The notes beneath the pieces are model-generated. The model did no database searches. It was not told the DNA's origin and saw nothing but the letters and a program-made list of their open reading frames with translations. Shown in pieces: positions 44,431 to 54,000 of a stretch of DNA of 64,000 bases. The stretch spans positions 690,786-754,785 of the forward strand of contig JAYQIF010000008.1 of NCBI GenBank assembly GCA_038141525.1. The letters are read 5' to 3'. Each line of letters opens with the position of its first letter. Within the stretch, counting starts at the first letter, position 1. A program made the translations under genes and the position numbers. The DNA comes from BACL21 sp038141525 (GTDB taxonomy: Bacteria; Bacteroidota; Bacteroidia; Flavobacteriales; Flavobacteriaceae).

Positions 44431-45252
44431 ATGGATGGAGTAATTGCATATCTCGAACAGGTAGACCCAGTTATGGCGGCCTTATACGCTGGTCTATTTA
44501 CTTGGGGGCTAACCGCATTGGGCGCCTCATTTGTCTTCTTTTTTAAATCAATGAATCGCACTGTCCTCGACGGGATGCTCGGATTTACTGGGGGCGTTAT
44601 GGTGGCCGCAAGTTTTTGGAGTCTTTTGGCTCCCGGTATTGAAATGAGCCCGGGGGAAGGATTCCTCAAAGTAGTCCCGGCAGCTATAGGATTCTTTTTG
44701 GGGGCGCTCTTTATTTTCGGCTTGGACAAAGTACTGCCCCATGTACACATCAACTTTAAGGACAGTCAAAGCGAGGGCATAAAAACCCCATGGCATCGAA
44801 CGACACTATTAACACTGGCCATCACACTCCACAATATTCCAGAAGGACTCGCGGTGGGTGTTTTGTTCGGAGGCGTTGCCGCCGGATTTGATGGCGCGTC
44901 CATTAGTGCGGCCGTCGCTTTAGCTCTTGGTATTGGATTACAAAACTTCCCAGAAGGTATTGCCGTGGCCATGCCACTAAGAAGAACAGGGGTGAGCCGG
45001 ACCAAGAGTTTTATGTTTGGGCAGGCTTCGGCTATTGTTGAACCTATTTTTGCCGTACTCGGCGCCTGGGCCGTCCTTACTTTTCAACCCATACTCCCCT
45101 ATGCACTCGCCTTTGCGGCTGGCGCAATGATTTTTGTAGTGATTGAAGAGGTCATTCCTGAAACTCAGATGGACAAAAATACCGATATCGCCACTATGGG
45201 ATTTATCGGCGGATTTATTGTCATGATGACTTTAGATGTGGGCTTGGGTTAA
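44431..45252 (+). CDS. ZIP-family divalent metal transporter (GufA/ZupT type)
   Basis: The 273-residue inner-membrane protein has about eight helices and the two diagnostic metal-binding motifs: LAITLHNIPEGLAVGVLFGG and LGIGLQNFPEGIAVAMPL. ZIP proteins import Zn, Fe or Mn. In the dtxR cluster Mn or Fe is the better guess. It overlaps the convergent Cys-rich gene by 4 bp. Confidence 0.93.
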   Translation: MDGVIAYLEQVDPVMAALYAGLFTWGLTALGASFVFFFKSMNRTVLDGMLGFTGGVMVAASFWSLLAPGIEMSPGEGFLKVVPAAIGFFLGALFIFGLDKVLPHVHINFKDSQSEGIKTPWHRTTLLTLAITLHNIPEGLAVGVLFGGVAAGFDGASISAAVALALGIGLQNFPEGIAVAMPLRRTGVSRTKSFMFGQASAIVEPIFAVLGAWAVLTFQPILPYALAFAAGAMIFVVIEEVIPETQMDKNTDIATMGFIGGFIVMMTLDVGLG

Positions 45253-45413
45253 TGACATTGACAATCGTCTGAGCCACATTTGGTTTTTCCACCATCTAGG
45301 GTGACCAGAGATTTTTTTCGAGAATCGATAACAGGACTCCAAATAAATTTGCGCAACAAAAAGCCTACAGCGGCAAAAAAAGTCAGTCCTACGAGTATCT
45401 GTTGCACATCCAT
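45249..45413 (-). CDS. FeoB-associated Cys-rich membrane protein
   Basis: This 54-residue protein has one transmembrane helix (DVQQILVGLTFFAAVGFLL), a basic segment and a Cys-rich tail (KCGSDDCQCH). Its start overlaps the feoB stop by one base (TAATG). Small proteins of this kind accompany feoB in many bacteria and may take the FeoC position. The metal-binding tail suggests iron delivery, which is inference. Confidence 0.85.
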   Translation of the reverse strand: MDVQQILVGLTFFAAVGFLLRKFIWSPVIDSRKKSLVTLDGGKTKCGSDDCQCH

Positions 45414-47513
45414 TATTGAAGTATTTGATAGGTGATTAAGGCCACCACATAGGCTAAAGTAGTCATAAAAATTAATTGCCCCATAGGCCACACCCAGCTG
45501 TTCGTTTCTTTGCGCACGACGGCCAAAGTACTCATGCACTGCATGGCAAAGGCATAAAATAGTAAGAGCGACACCCCGCTGGCAAAGTTAAAACGTGGCG
45601 TGCCAAGCAGTGGGTGCACCTCGGCAGCCATCCGGCTACGTATGGTCTGCTCATCATCGTTACCCACACTGTAGATTGTGGCCAGAGTGCCGACAAATAC
45701 TTCGCGAGCCGCAAAAGAGCTCACAATCGCAATGCCAATTTTCCAATCATAACCAAGGGGGCTCACCACTGGTTCGATCGCCTTACCCATGAGTCCGATA
45801 TAAGAATGCTCTAATTGAAATGACTCAATGGCCGCATCGCGCTGCTCTTTACTCAAACTATTTTCTTGATGCCGCAAATCGATAATTTCGGCGGCCTTGT
45901 TAAAATCACCTGGGCCGTATGAGGCCAAAACCCACAAAATAATGGAGATGGCAAAAATTATTTTACCCGCACCGAAGACAAAAGACTTTGTTTTTTCGAC
46001 CATGGTAATTAAAACATTTTTGGCCATGGGTAGTTTGTAATTCGGCATTTCAATCACAAAAAATGAACGCGACGGCACCTTGAGAAATCTATCGAGTAAA
46101 AAGGCGGCAAAAATTGCTGAGGCAAAGCCCAAAAAATACAAAAAGGTCAGCGTAAGGCCTTGAAGCGAAAAAATCCCCAAGACGCGTTGCTGTGGGATAA
46201 TCAGCGAAATAATGATCAGGTAAACCGGTAATCGGGCAGAACAAGTTGTAAAAGGCGTTACCAAAATAGTAATCAAGCGCTCCTTCCAGTTTTCAATATT
46301 ACGGGTGGCCATAATGGCAGGTATCGCACAAGCAGTTCCAGAAATCAGTGGCACAACACTTTTACCACTGAGGCCAAATCGGCGCATTACCCGGTCCATC
46401 AAAAAGACCACACGACTCATGTATCCAGTTTCTTCGAGGATGGCAATAAACAAAAACAAAAAGGCAATTTGAGGGATAAAAATGACAATCCCTCCCAAAC
46501 CAGGAAGTACCCCTTCTGCCAGAAGACTCGTAAAATCACCCGCTGGTAAATTGTGTTTGATCCACTCTCCCATTTGGGCGAAACTTTGATCAATAAAATC
46601 CATGGGGTAACTGCTCCAATCGAAGATCGCCTGAAAAATAATCGTTAGGATCACAAAAAAGATGACATAACCCCAGATGTGATGGGTCAAAACACGATCT
46701 AATCGGCTCCGGAAATCCGTAGCCTGGGCTTTATTAACCGTTAAAGTGGTCTTTAAAGTATCGTTAATAAATTGATAGCGCTTAATGGTCTCTTTTTGCT
46801 GCAATCGCTTGAGGGTGCCTATAGATTCGGTCTGAAAACTTATGGGACCCTCGACTCCTGTTCGGTCTAATTTTCCGAAGTTAACATCCTGGGTGATGAC
46901 CAGCCAAAGCTTATACACATCTTGACCAGGGTAGGTCTTGGCCAGACGCTCAAAATATTCTGGAGCGATGACCGTGGTGTCCAAGCAAGGGGCCATAGGA
47001 AGATTTTTATATTGCTCAATTTGTGCTTTGAGCTGTGTCAAATCCCTCATTTTTGCGCGCACTGAGCAGTACAATTTTTGTTTTCAAGGCTTTTTCTAAG
47101 GCCGGAATATCGATCGATATGGCTTTTTTGGTCATACGATCAGCCATATTGATGGCTAAAATCGTCGGGATTTTTAAATCCTTAATTTGGGTGAACAGTA
47201 AAAGGTTGCGTTTGATATTTTCGACCTCGCAAACCACTACGGCAACATCCGGATAATCTTTGTCGTTTTTATTGAGCAAAAGCTCAATCACCTGATTTTC
47301 ATCTATAGAAGAAGCATTTAGGCTGTAGGTCCCGGGCAAATCAAGGATATGTGCTTTTTTTCCCCGCGATAATTGGCAAATCCCTTCTTTCTTCTCTACA
47401 GTAATACCGGGGTAATTGCCCACCTTTTGATTGAGTCCCGTGAGTCGATTAAAAACCGAAGTTTTCCCCGTGTTTGGGTTACCCAATAATGCAACTTGAA
47501 TCTGTTGGGCCAT
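45413..47513 (-). CDS. feoB: Ferrous iron transporter FeoB, one frameshift
   Basis: FeoB imports Fe(II) across the inner membrane. The N-terminal G domain is clear: VALLGNPNTGKTSVFNRLTG (G1), GNYPGITVEKKEG, ILDLPGTYSLN (G3), INMADRM (G4-type). The membrane domain has the Gate motifs (FTTCSARLPVYLIIISLIIP, SSFAAREVFVGTLATIY). Near 47047-47052 one extra G in GGG shifts the frame. Removing it gives SARKNEDLTQLKAQIEQYKN and a protein of about 700 residues, the normal length. It lies between feoA and the Cys-rich gene. The break is probably a base-call error. Confidence 0.93.
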
Positions 47514-47516
47514 GGG

Positions 47517-47759
47517 TTAATGGAAATCAATATGAATTTGCGAAGCTACATCTTTGCGAATGGCCAGGTGAGAGCCATTGATGTCTAAATACAAGGGGTC
47601 ATTAAAAGGTGCCATTTGAATCAGGGTGACCTCATTGCCAGGCAGACAGCCCATCTCTAGAAGCTTGAGTGGAATGCGATCTAGATCGACATCACGTATG
47701 ATCCCCTTTTGTCCTTTTTGCATGCCTGCTATTGTGGCCATTCCCTTATTTAGATTCAT
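47517..47759 (-). CDS. feoA: FeoA-domain protein
   Basis: The 80-residue SH3-like FeoA is required for FeoB function. It shows GQKGIIRDVDLDRIPLKLLE and MGCLPGNEVTLIQMAPFNDP, the usual core. ATG 47759 overlaps the sco stop as ATGA, indicating coupling; an ATG 9 bp earlier is also possible. feoB follows after 3 bp. Confidence 0.93.
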   Translation of the reverse strand: MNLNKGMATIAGMQKGQKGIIRDVDLDRIPLKLLEMGCLPGNEVTLIQMAPFNDPLYLDINGSHLAIRKDVASQIHIDFH

Positions 47760-48472
47760 TTTAAACAATGCAAATGTAGGGAATTTATTGGGCTAAAAAA
47801 ATGACTAAAGTCCTTCTTTTTCAGAATGGCGATGTCCTCTAGAAGGGTTTCAATAGCCTTTGGATCGGTGCCGTCGTAAAAACCACGAATGCGTCTTTGG
47901 GGGTCGACCAAAACAAAATTCTCTGTATGCACTAAGTCATATGGACTGTAGGGCTGGTCTTTTGCCACCAGATATGACTTGCGGGCTAAATCGTAAATTT
48001 GCTTTTTATCCCCAGTCACTAAATGCCATTTGCCGGGTATCACTCGTTTTTTATCCGCGTATCTCTTTAGCTGAGCCACAGTATCTATTTCTGGAGTCAC
48101 CGAATGAGAGAGTAGCATTACAGAAGTGTCGTTCTTGATTTTCTTTTGGATCTGACCCATATGCTCGGTCATGATCGGACAAATCGTCGCGCAGGTGGTA
48201 AAGAAAAAATCTGCAACATAAATACGGCCCTTAAAGGTCTGTTGAGTAATCGTATCGCCTAATTGATTGATCAGGGCAAAGTCTGCGATTTGATGATATT
48301 TCTTTACGTGTTGTTAGGTCGTGTCGACCATATCGGGATGCACATCATTGGGCTGATAAATGCGGAGTTTGGGCTTTGGCGCTAGAGCTTGGTAAATCGC
48401 GCTTACGATCACCACTGAGAGTACTGCCATTACTAAGCCAAGTGTCTTGAATCTCTTAAAAAATTGCTTCAT
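47756..48472 (-). CDS. SCO1/SenC-family protein interrupted by an in-frame TAA
   Basis: SCO proteins are membrane-anchored copper chaperones/thiol-disulfide proteins serving cytochrome oxidase. The start MKQFFKRFKTLGLVMAVLSV gives a signal anchor, then YQPNDVHPDMVDTT. An in-frame TAA (48314-48316) follows, and the same frame continues QHVKKYHQIADFALINQLGD, the CxxxC motif FFTTCATICPIMTEH, and a conserved His region (VHTENFVLVDPQRRIRGFYD). A change from TTA (Leu) to TAA explains it: one substitution, not an indel. Internal ATG 48172 would lack the CxxxC motif. It leads the sco-feoA-feoB operon. Confidence 0.85.
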
Positions 48473-48487
48473 CACGCAAAATAAATA

Positions 48488-48519
48488 CAAAGTTAAGCCC
48501 CTTGAGGCAGAGTTGCCAA
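48488..48519 (-). promoter_or_regulatory. Promoter of the sco-feoA-feoB operon
   Basis: On the minus strand TTG (48519-48517) and TAACTTTG (48495-48488) are 21 nt apart, a good -33/-7 pair. The ATG at 48472 lies about 15 nt downstream. No copy of the TTTAGAC palindrome found upstream of the dtxR-type gene is visible here. Confidence 0.65.
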
Positions 48520-48592
48520 GGCCACACGTTAAAAGTTTTATAATACTCACCGCAGCGCAGGGGATATATTTTTTTTACCTCCCTTAATGCGT

Positions 48593-48600
48593 TACTTTTG
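48593..48600 (+). promoter_or_regulatory. -7 element TACTTTTG upstream of rseP
   Basis: Exact TAnnTTTG match; no convincing -33 TTG. A start near 48606 supports ATG 48621 and excludes the GTG at 48600. Confidence 0.5.
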
Positions 48601-48620
48601 TGGCTCTAACAAAACAAAAT

Positions 48621-49946
48621 ATGAGTCCATTTGCTGTAAAAGCACTTCAGTTGTTGCTCAGTCTCTCGCTTTTGATCGTCTTACACGAACTAGGACACTT
48701 TATTCCTGCCAAGTTATTTAAAACCCGGGTAGAAAAATTCTATCTGTTTTTTGATGTCAAATACTCTTTGTTCAAAAAGAAAATTGGAGAAACCGTCTAC
48801 GGAATCGGATGGTTACCTCTCGGAGGTTATGTCAAGATCGCAGGGATGATTGACGAGTCTATGGACAAAGAGCAAATGGCGGGTCCACCGCAACCTTGGG
48901 AGTTTCGCAGTAAACCGGCCTGGCAAAGACTCATCATCATGCTCGGCGGAGTCACGGTGAACATCATCGTAGGACTGGTTATATATATCAGCATCCTGTT
49001 TTTCTACGGCCGTGATGTGATTACCGCAGACGATATGCCAGAGGGATTTGCCGTACATGAACTATTCCAAGAGTATGGATTTCGAGATGGAGACCTCGTC
49101 CTAGAATTAAATGACGAGCCCTTTGATTATCAAAACCAGCTCAACAAAGCCCTATTTCTAAAAGAGGTGCGCAGTCTCACCGTTCGTCACAAAGAAGGAA
49201 GTATTGATCGCATTGAATTACCTGTAGATATCGGCACTGTGATGTTTCAGCAAGATGTACTAAAGCCGTTTGAGTACATGCGCAATAATCAAATCGACAC
49301 GGTCTTGACGGATTTTCCGGCTGGACTTGCTGGCTTGCAAAAGGGAGACCTGATTTTGGCCAATAATGGCGTGGCAGTGAACCATTGGCACGAATTCAAT
49401 AATTCGATAGATAAAACGCCAGGGGCAGAAAACCTTTTGGTCTACGAGCGCGATGGGATACGCGACACCTTGCTCATTAAAACCGGTGAAACTGGCCAAC
49501 TCGGATTGAATAACTTTGGTCGTCGATGGCTCGATAGAGGGACCCATCTCACATTTTCTCTGGGGGAAAGCCTCGCTTCGGGAACTTCATACGGTATCGG
49601 AATTTTGACCGATTATGTCAAGCAATTCAAATATGTCTTCACTAAAAAAGGGGCGACTCAAGTAGGCGGATTTGGTGCCATCGGGAATATGTTTCCTGGG
49701 CAATGGGATTGGCTGAGCTTTTGGCAGACCACAGCGCTGATCTCCATTATTTTGGCCTTTATGAATATCCTGCCCATTCCGGCCCTGGATGGTGGACACG
49801 TGATGTTTTTGCTCTATGAAATGGTATCGGGTAAAAAGCCCAACGACAAGTTTATGGAGTACGCACAGATGGTTGGATTCTTCCTATTGATCGGGCTTGT
49901 ACTTTTTGCCAATGGCAACGATTTAGTACGATGGATTTTTGGCTAA
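48621..49946 (+). CDS. rseP: Site-2 protease RseP family
   Basis: This inner-membrane zinc metalloprotease performs regulated intramembrane proteolysis. The 441-residue protein has the active site LLIVLHELGHFIPAKLFKTR (HExxH) in the first helix, GIGWLPLGGYVKIAGMID, two PDZ-like regions (about 150-330, e.g. FPAGLAGLQKGDLILANNGV) and the C-terminal motif MNILPIPALDGGHVMFLLYE with the third metal ligand Asp. Start at 48621 (MSPFAVKAL) follows from the promoter position. Frame intact. Confidence 0.96.
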   Translation: MSPFAVKALQLLLSLSLLIVLHELGHFIPAKLFKTRVEKFYLFFDVKYSLFKKKIGETVYGIGWLPLGGYVKIAGMIDESMDKEQMAGPPQPWEFRSKPAWQRLIIMLGGVTVNIIVGLVIYISILFFYGRDVITADDMPEGFAVHELFQEYGFRDGDLVLELNDEPFDYQNQLNKALFLKEVRSLTVRHKEGSIDRIELPVDIGTVMFQQDVLKPFEYMRNNQIDTVLTDFPAGLAGLQKGDLILANNGVAVNHWHEFNNSIDKTPGAENLLVYERDGIRDTLLIKTGETGQLGLNNFGRRWLDRGTHLTFSLGESLASGTSYGIGILTDYVKQFKYVFTKKGATQVGGFGAIGNMFPGQWDWLSFWQTTALISIILAFMNILPIPALDGGHVMFLLYEMVSGKKPNDKFMEYAQMVGFFLLIGLVLFANGNDLVRWIFG

Positions 49947-49965
49947 AAAAATTAAATATAGATTT

Positions 49966-49995
49966 TTGTCTCGGATAAAAAATAATCTATATTTG
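49966..49995 (+). promoter_or_regulatory. Promoter of tRNA-Asn
   Basis: TTG (49966-49968) and TATATTTG (49988-49995), 19 nt apart, form a near-ideal promoter ahead of the tRNA. Confidence 0.75.
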
Positions 49996-50032
49996 CACCC
50001 GCCTTCACTTAATCGGAAAAGGCTAAACATAT

Positions 50033-50106
50033 TCCTCCTTAGCTCAGTTGGTTAGAGCATCTGACTGTTAATCAGAGGGTCCTAGGTTCGAGCCCTAGAG
50101 GGGGAG
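50033..50106 (+). tRNA. tRNA-Asn (anticodon GTT)
   Basis: The 74-nt cloverleaf has acceptor TCCTCCT/AGGGGGA, D-arm GCTC/GAGC, anticodon stem TCTGA/TCAGA with loop CTGTTAA (anticodon GTT at 50067-50069), T-arm CTAGG/CCTAG and discriminator G. The full CCA is not encoded (GCA follows). It marks the boundary of the AT-rich island. Confidence 0.96.
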
Positions 50107-50136
50107 CAAGTAATACCGTTACACTACACATTCTAA

Positions 50137-50161
50137 ACCTTCGAGAAATCGGAGGTTTTTT
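50137..50161 (+). terminator. Intrinsic terminator after tRNA-Asn
   Basis: ACCTTCGA (50137-50144) pairs with TCGGAGGT (50149-50156, one G-U) around GAAA, followed by five further T. Confidence 0.75.
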
Positions 50162-50279
50162 CTATTCAGCGTAGTTAAGGTCTGGCTCTTACCTAGTCTA
50201 ACCATATTTTAAAACCTTCTAAAAGGTTAAAACAAAGTGATAATAAGATTCTCAAAGAACATTTTAAATTTACTAAAAC

Positions 50280-50300
50280 TGACAGACATTTGACAGACAT
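50280..50300. repeat. Direct repeat TGACAGACAT x2, one helical turn apart
   Basis: TGACAGACAT occurs at 50280-50289 and 50291-50300, an 11-bp period. Located about 175 bp inside the tRNA junction, it resembles arm-type binding sites of tyrosine recombinases. Confidence 0.5.
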
Positions 50301-50527
50301 TATGTTCTTTTCGACTTTTAGAGGTTTTTTCTGAGCTAAGGAAATTCTTTAAGAAAATACAAAATCAAATAATTTCTACGTTATATAATTATATTTTTTG
50401 AGCTGACAACCCTAGCTAAAGTGCCTGTTTAATGATAATTAATGGTTCGTTCAAAAGTTCATTTGCAAAATTAAAATATTGTTAATCCCAATAAAAATTG
50501 TTAAAATTTTATACCTTTGCATTATCA

Positions 50528-50941
50528 ATGAAGCAAATTTTTCATAAAATATCATCCTTTTTGATGGCTATTGTAGTGCTTTTTTCTACAATGTCATTTA
50601 CTGTTGATATGCATTATTGTGGAGATAATTTAGTTGAAACTGCCATATTCCACAAAGCAAAAGGTTGCGGTATGGAAATGGAAAACCCTTCAACTGAAGG
50701 ATGTTCTGTTAAGGTAAAAGATTGTTGTTCTGACGAACAGTTGATAGTTGATGGTCAAGATGAATTAAACATATCTTTTGACACACTATCTTTTGACCAA
50801 CAATTATTTGTTGCTTCATTTGTTTACACTTATATCAACCTTTTTGAAAGTTTAGATAAAAAGGTTGTCTCCTACGAAGAATATAGGCCTCCTCTCGTTG
50901 TCAGGCAAATCTACAAGCTAGACGAGACATATTTAATTTGA
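50528..50941 (+). CDS. HYC_CC_PP-type small Cys-rich exported protein
   Basis: The 137-residue protein has an N-terminal hydrophobic signal (FHKISSFLMAIVVLFSTMSF) followed by DMHYCGDNLVETAIFHKAKG, a Cys pair in VKVKDCCSDEQ and RPPLVV near the end: the HYC, CC and PP marks that name this Bacteroidota family. It is probably a periplasmic metal-binding accessory of the RND pump encoded next. ATG 50528 is chosen because a TACCTTTG -7 element at 50512-50519 lies just upstream, inside the longer frame that begins at 50498. The transcript would be nearly leaderless. Confidence 0.8.
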   Translation: MKQIFHKISSFLMAIVVLFSTMSFTVDMHYCGDNLVETAIFHKAKGCGMEMENPSTEGCSVKVKDCCSDEQLIVDGQDELNISFDTLSFDQQLFVASFVYTYINLFESLDKKVVSYEEYRPPLVVRQIYKLDETYLI

Positions 50942-51048
50942 TTTTTAAGCAATAGACTTTTTTATCCAGTGGATGTTTTCCATTAGGATAATCCTTTGTA
51001 TTCGGTGTTTTCTTAACGCCATTGTCTAATTGTTTAATTATCAAGCTA

Positions 51049-54000
51049 ATGCTAAACAAAAGCATAAAATTTCTAATAGAAAACAAACTTGTTGCAGTAT
51101 TACTACTCGTTCTATTCATAGGATGGGGAATAGTAAATGCACCTTTTAATTGGGATACTGGTTTTTTACCATCCAATCCTGTAGCTGTGGATGCCATACC
51201 CGATATTGGTGAAAATCAGCAAATCGTTTTTACTAAATGGGATGGTCGCTCACCACAAGATATAGAAGACCAAATTACCTACCCGTTAACTACTTCATTA
51301 TTGGGTATTCCAGGTGTAAAAACCATTCGTAGTTCCTCTATGTTCGGCTTTTCAAGTATCTATATCATTTTTGAAGAAGATGTTGAGTTTTATTGGAGTA
51401 GAAGTAGAATTCTGGAAAAATTAAATTCGTTACCTAGTGGTTTATTGCCAAACGATGTAAATCCAGCATTGGGTCCAGATGCCACAGGATTAGGACAAAT
51501 ATTTTGGTACACACTTGAAGGTCGTGATGAAAAAGGTAATGTTACTGGTGGTTGGGATTTACACGAACTAAGAAGTATTCAAGATTACTATGTAAAGTAT
51601 GCATTGTCCTCTGCAAGCGGTGTTTCAGAAGTAGCATCTATAGGTGGTTATGTTCAAGAATATCAAGTGGACGTGAATCCAGAACTAATGCGTCAATATA
51701 ATATTGGATTGCATCACGTTGTAAAAGCAGTTAAGGAAAGTAATAAAGACATTGGTGCACAAACATTGGAAATTAACCAAGCCGAATATTTAGTTCGTGG
51801 TTTGGGGTATGTGAAATCCATTTCAGACATCGAAAATGCAGTAGTTACTTCCGAAAATTATACTTCAATTAGGATAAAGGATATTGGTAAAGTTTCTTTA
51901 GGTCCTGCAACAAGACGAGGTATATTAGATAAAGAAGGAGCTGAAGTCGTTGGTGCTGTTGTTGTAGCTCGTTATGGTGCAAACCCAATGGAAGTCATAA
52001 ATAACGTAAAGGAAAAAATTAGTGAATTAAGTGCAGGATTACCTTCAAAAGTATTAGCGGATGGTAGAACCTCACAAGTAACCATAGTGCCTTTTTACGA
52101 TAGAACAGAATTGATTCAAGAAACATTAGGCACACTTAACGAAGCCTTAACGCTAGAAATATTGATTACCATTTTAGTAATAATTATTATGGTGTTTAAT
52201 CTTCGAGCTTCCGTACTAATTTCTGGACTATTACCTGTTGCAGTTCTAATGGTATTTATTGCAATGAAACTTTTTGGAGTCGATGCAAATATTGTCGCAT
52301 TATCTGGTATTGCAATTGCTATCGGAACGATGGTCGATGTTGGTGTTATACTATCAGAAAATATTATTCGGCATTTAGACGAAAATCGTTCCCACGAAAG
52401 TAGGAATCTCATACCCATAAACACGGTAGTTTATAACGCAACAGCTGAAGTGTCTGGCGCAATCGTAACCGCAGTTATGACAACTATTATCAGTTTCATT
52501 CCTGTATTTACAATGATTGGAGCGGAAGGAAAACTATTCAGACCATTAGCCTTCACAAAGACTTTTGCATTAACAGCTTCTATAATAGTAGCATTATTTT
52601 TAATTCCACCTTTTGCAGCGTTTTTATTCAGAAAGAAAAACATCAAAAGCACTTTTAAATATGTTTTAAATGGCGTTTTAATAGCATTAGGAATCATTGC
52701 TATAATATACGGGTATTGGTTGGGGTTAGTATTGATTGCTTTTGGTACGGTTGCAATAACCAGTGATTTTTTGAACAGGGATAAATTCCACTTTTCACTT
52801 TCAACTTTTCACTTTTCACTTTCAACAAATTTTATCAATATCATTATTTCGGTATCAGCAATAGTATTCCTTTTAGCTGAATATTGGAGACCATTAGGCG
52901 TGGATAAAAGCATTTTCTGGAATCTCATTTTTGTGAGTGTTATTTGCTTTGGTTTATTAGGTATTTTCTCATTATTTATCAAATATTACACACGTATTTT
53001 AAGGTGGTGTTTAGATAATAAGTTGCTCTTTTTGTCTGTTCCAACAGCTATTGTCATTGCAGGTTTTTTCATTATGAAAAATACAGCCAAAGAGTTTATG
53101 CCATCTTTAAATGAAGGCTCATTTCTACTAATGCCAACCTCTATGCCTCATTCTGGCGTAGAAGAAAACAAACGTGTTTTACAACAATTGGATATGGCTG
53201 TTGCCAGTATTCCAGAGATTGAAACCGTAGTTGGTAAGGCAGGTCGTACAGAATCAGCTTTAGACCCAGCACCCTTATCAATGTATGAAAATATCATTCA
53301 GTACAAACCAGAATATATGCTGAATGAAAATGGACAACGTCAACGCTATAAAGTAAATTATAATGATTTGTTTGAATTGAAAGATGGACGATTCATCGCA
53401 AATCCAAATAATTCCGAAAATGTCACCTTGAGCGCAGTCGAAAGGTCTCAACTCATTCCAGATAACAATGGCGAGTATTATCGTAATTGGCGAACAGAAA
53501 TACAATCACCAGACGATATTTGGAATGAAATCGTAAGAGTGACCAAATTGCCAGGCGTAACCTCTGCACCAAAGCTGCAACCTATTGAAACCCGATTGGT
53601 AATGCTTCAAACAGGAATGCGAGCACCAATGGGAATTAAAGTAAAAGGTCAAGACTTAAAGAAGATTGAAGCGTTTGGTGTGCAATTAGAAAACGTCATC
53701 AAGGAAGCTGAAGGTGTGAAACAAGAAGCTGTTTTTGCAGACCGAATTGTTGGTAAGCCTTATCTGCTCATTGATATTGACAGAGAGAAAATTGCACGTT
53801 ATGGCATTTCGATACAAGATGTTCAAGATGTATTAAAAGTAGCAGTTGGCGGAATGGTATTAACCCAAACCGTTGAAGGTCGAGAACGCTATGGTGTTCG
53901 AGTACGATACCCAAGAGAATTACGAGCAAACCCAACAGACTTACAACAGATTTATGTGCCAGTTGAAAAAGGCAGTCCTTTGCCATTAAGCGAATTAGCA

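Noticed and set aside
47030..47080. Split FeoB as two separate real genes (G-domain protein plus transporter)
   Set aside because: The frames overlap and joining them by removing one G from GGG gives a normal full-length FeoB; no independent start is convincing.
48314..48316. Selenocysteine or recoded stop in SCO1
   Set aside because: The codon is TAA, not TGA, it is not at the CxxxC motif, and no recoding structure is evident.
50162..50497. Hidden integrase or small gene after tRNA-Asn
   Set aside because: All frames are short and AT-biased with no recognisable motif; only repeats are present.
51022..51048. Extended N-terminus of CusA
   Set aside because: The frame there starts with a non-ATG codon in AT-rich leader sequence; the conserved protein begins at MLNKSIKFLI.
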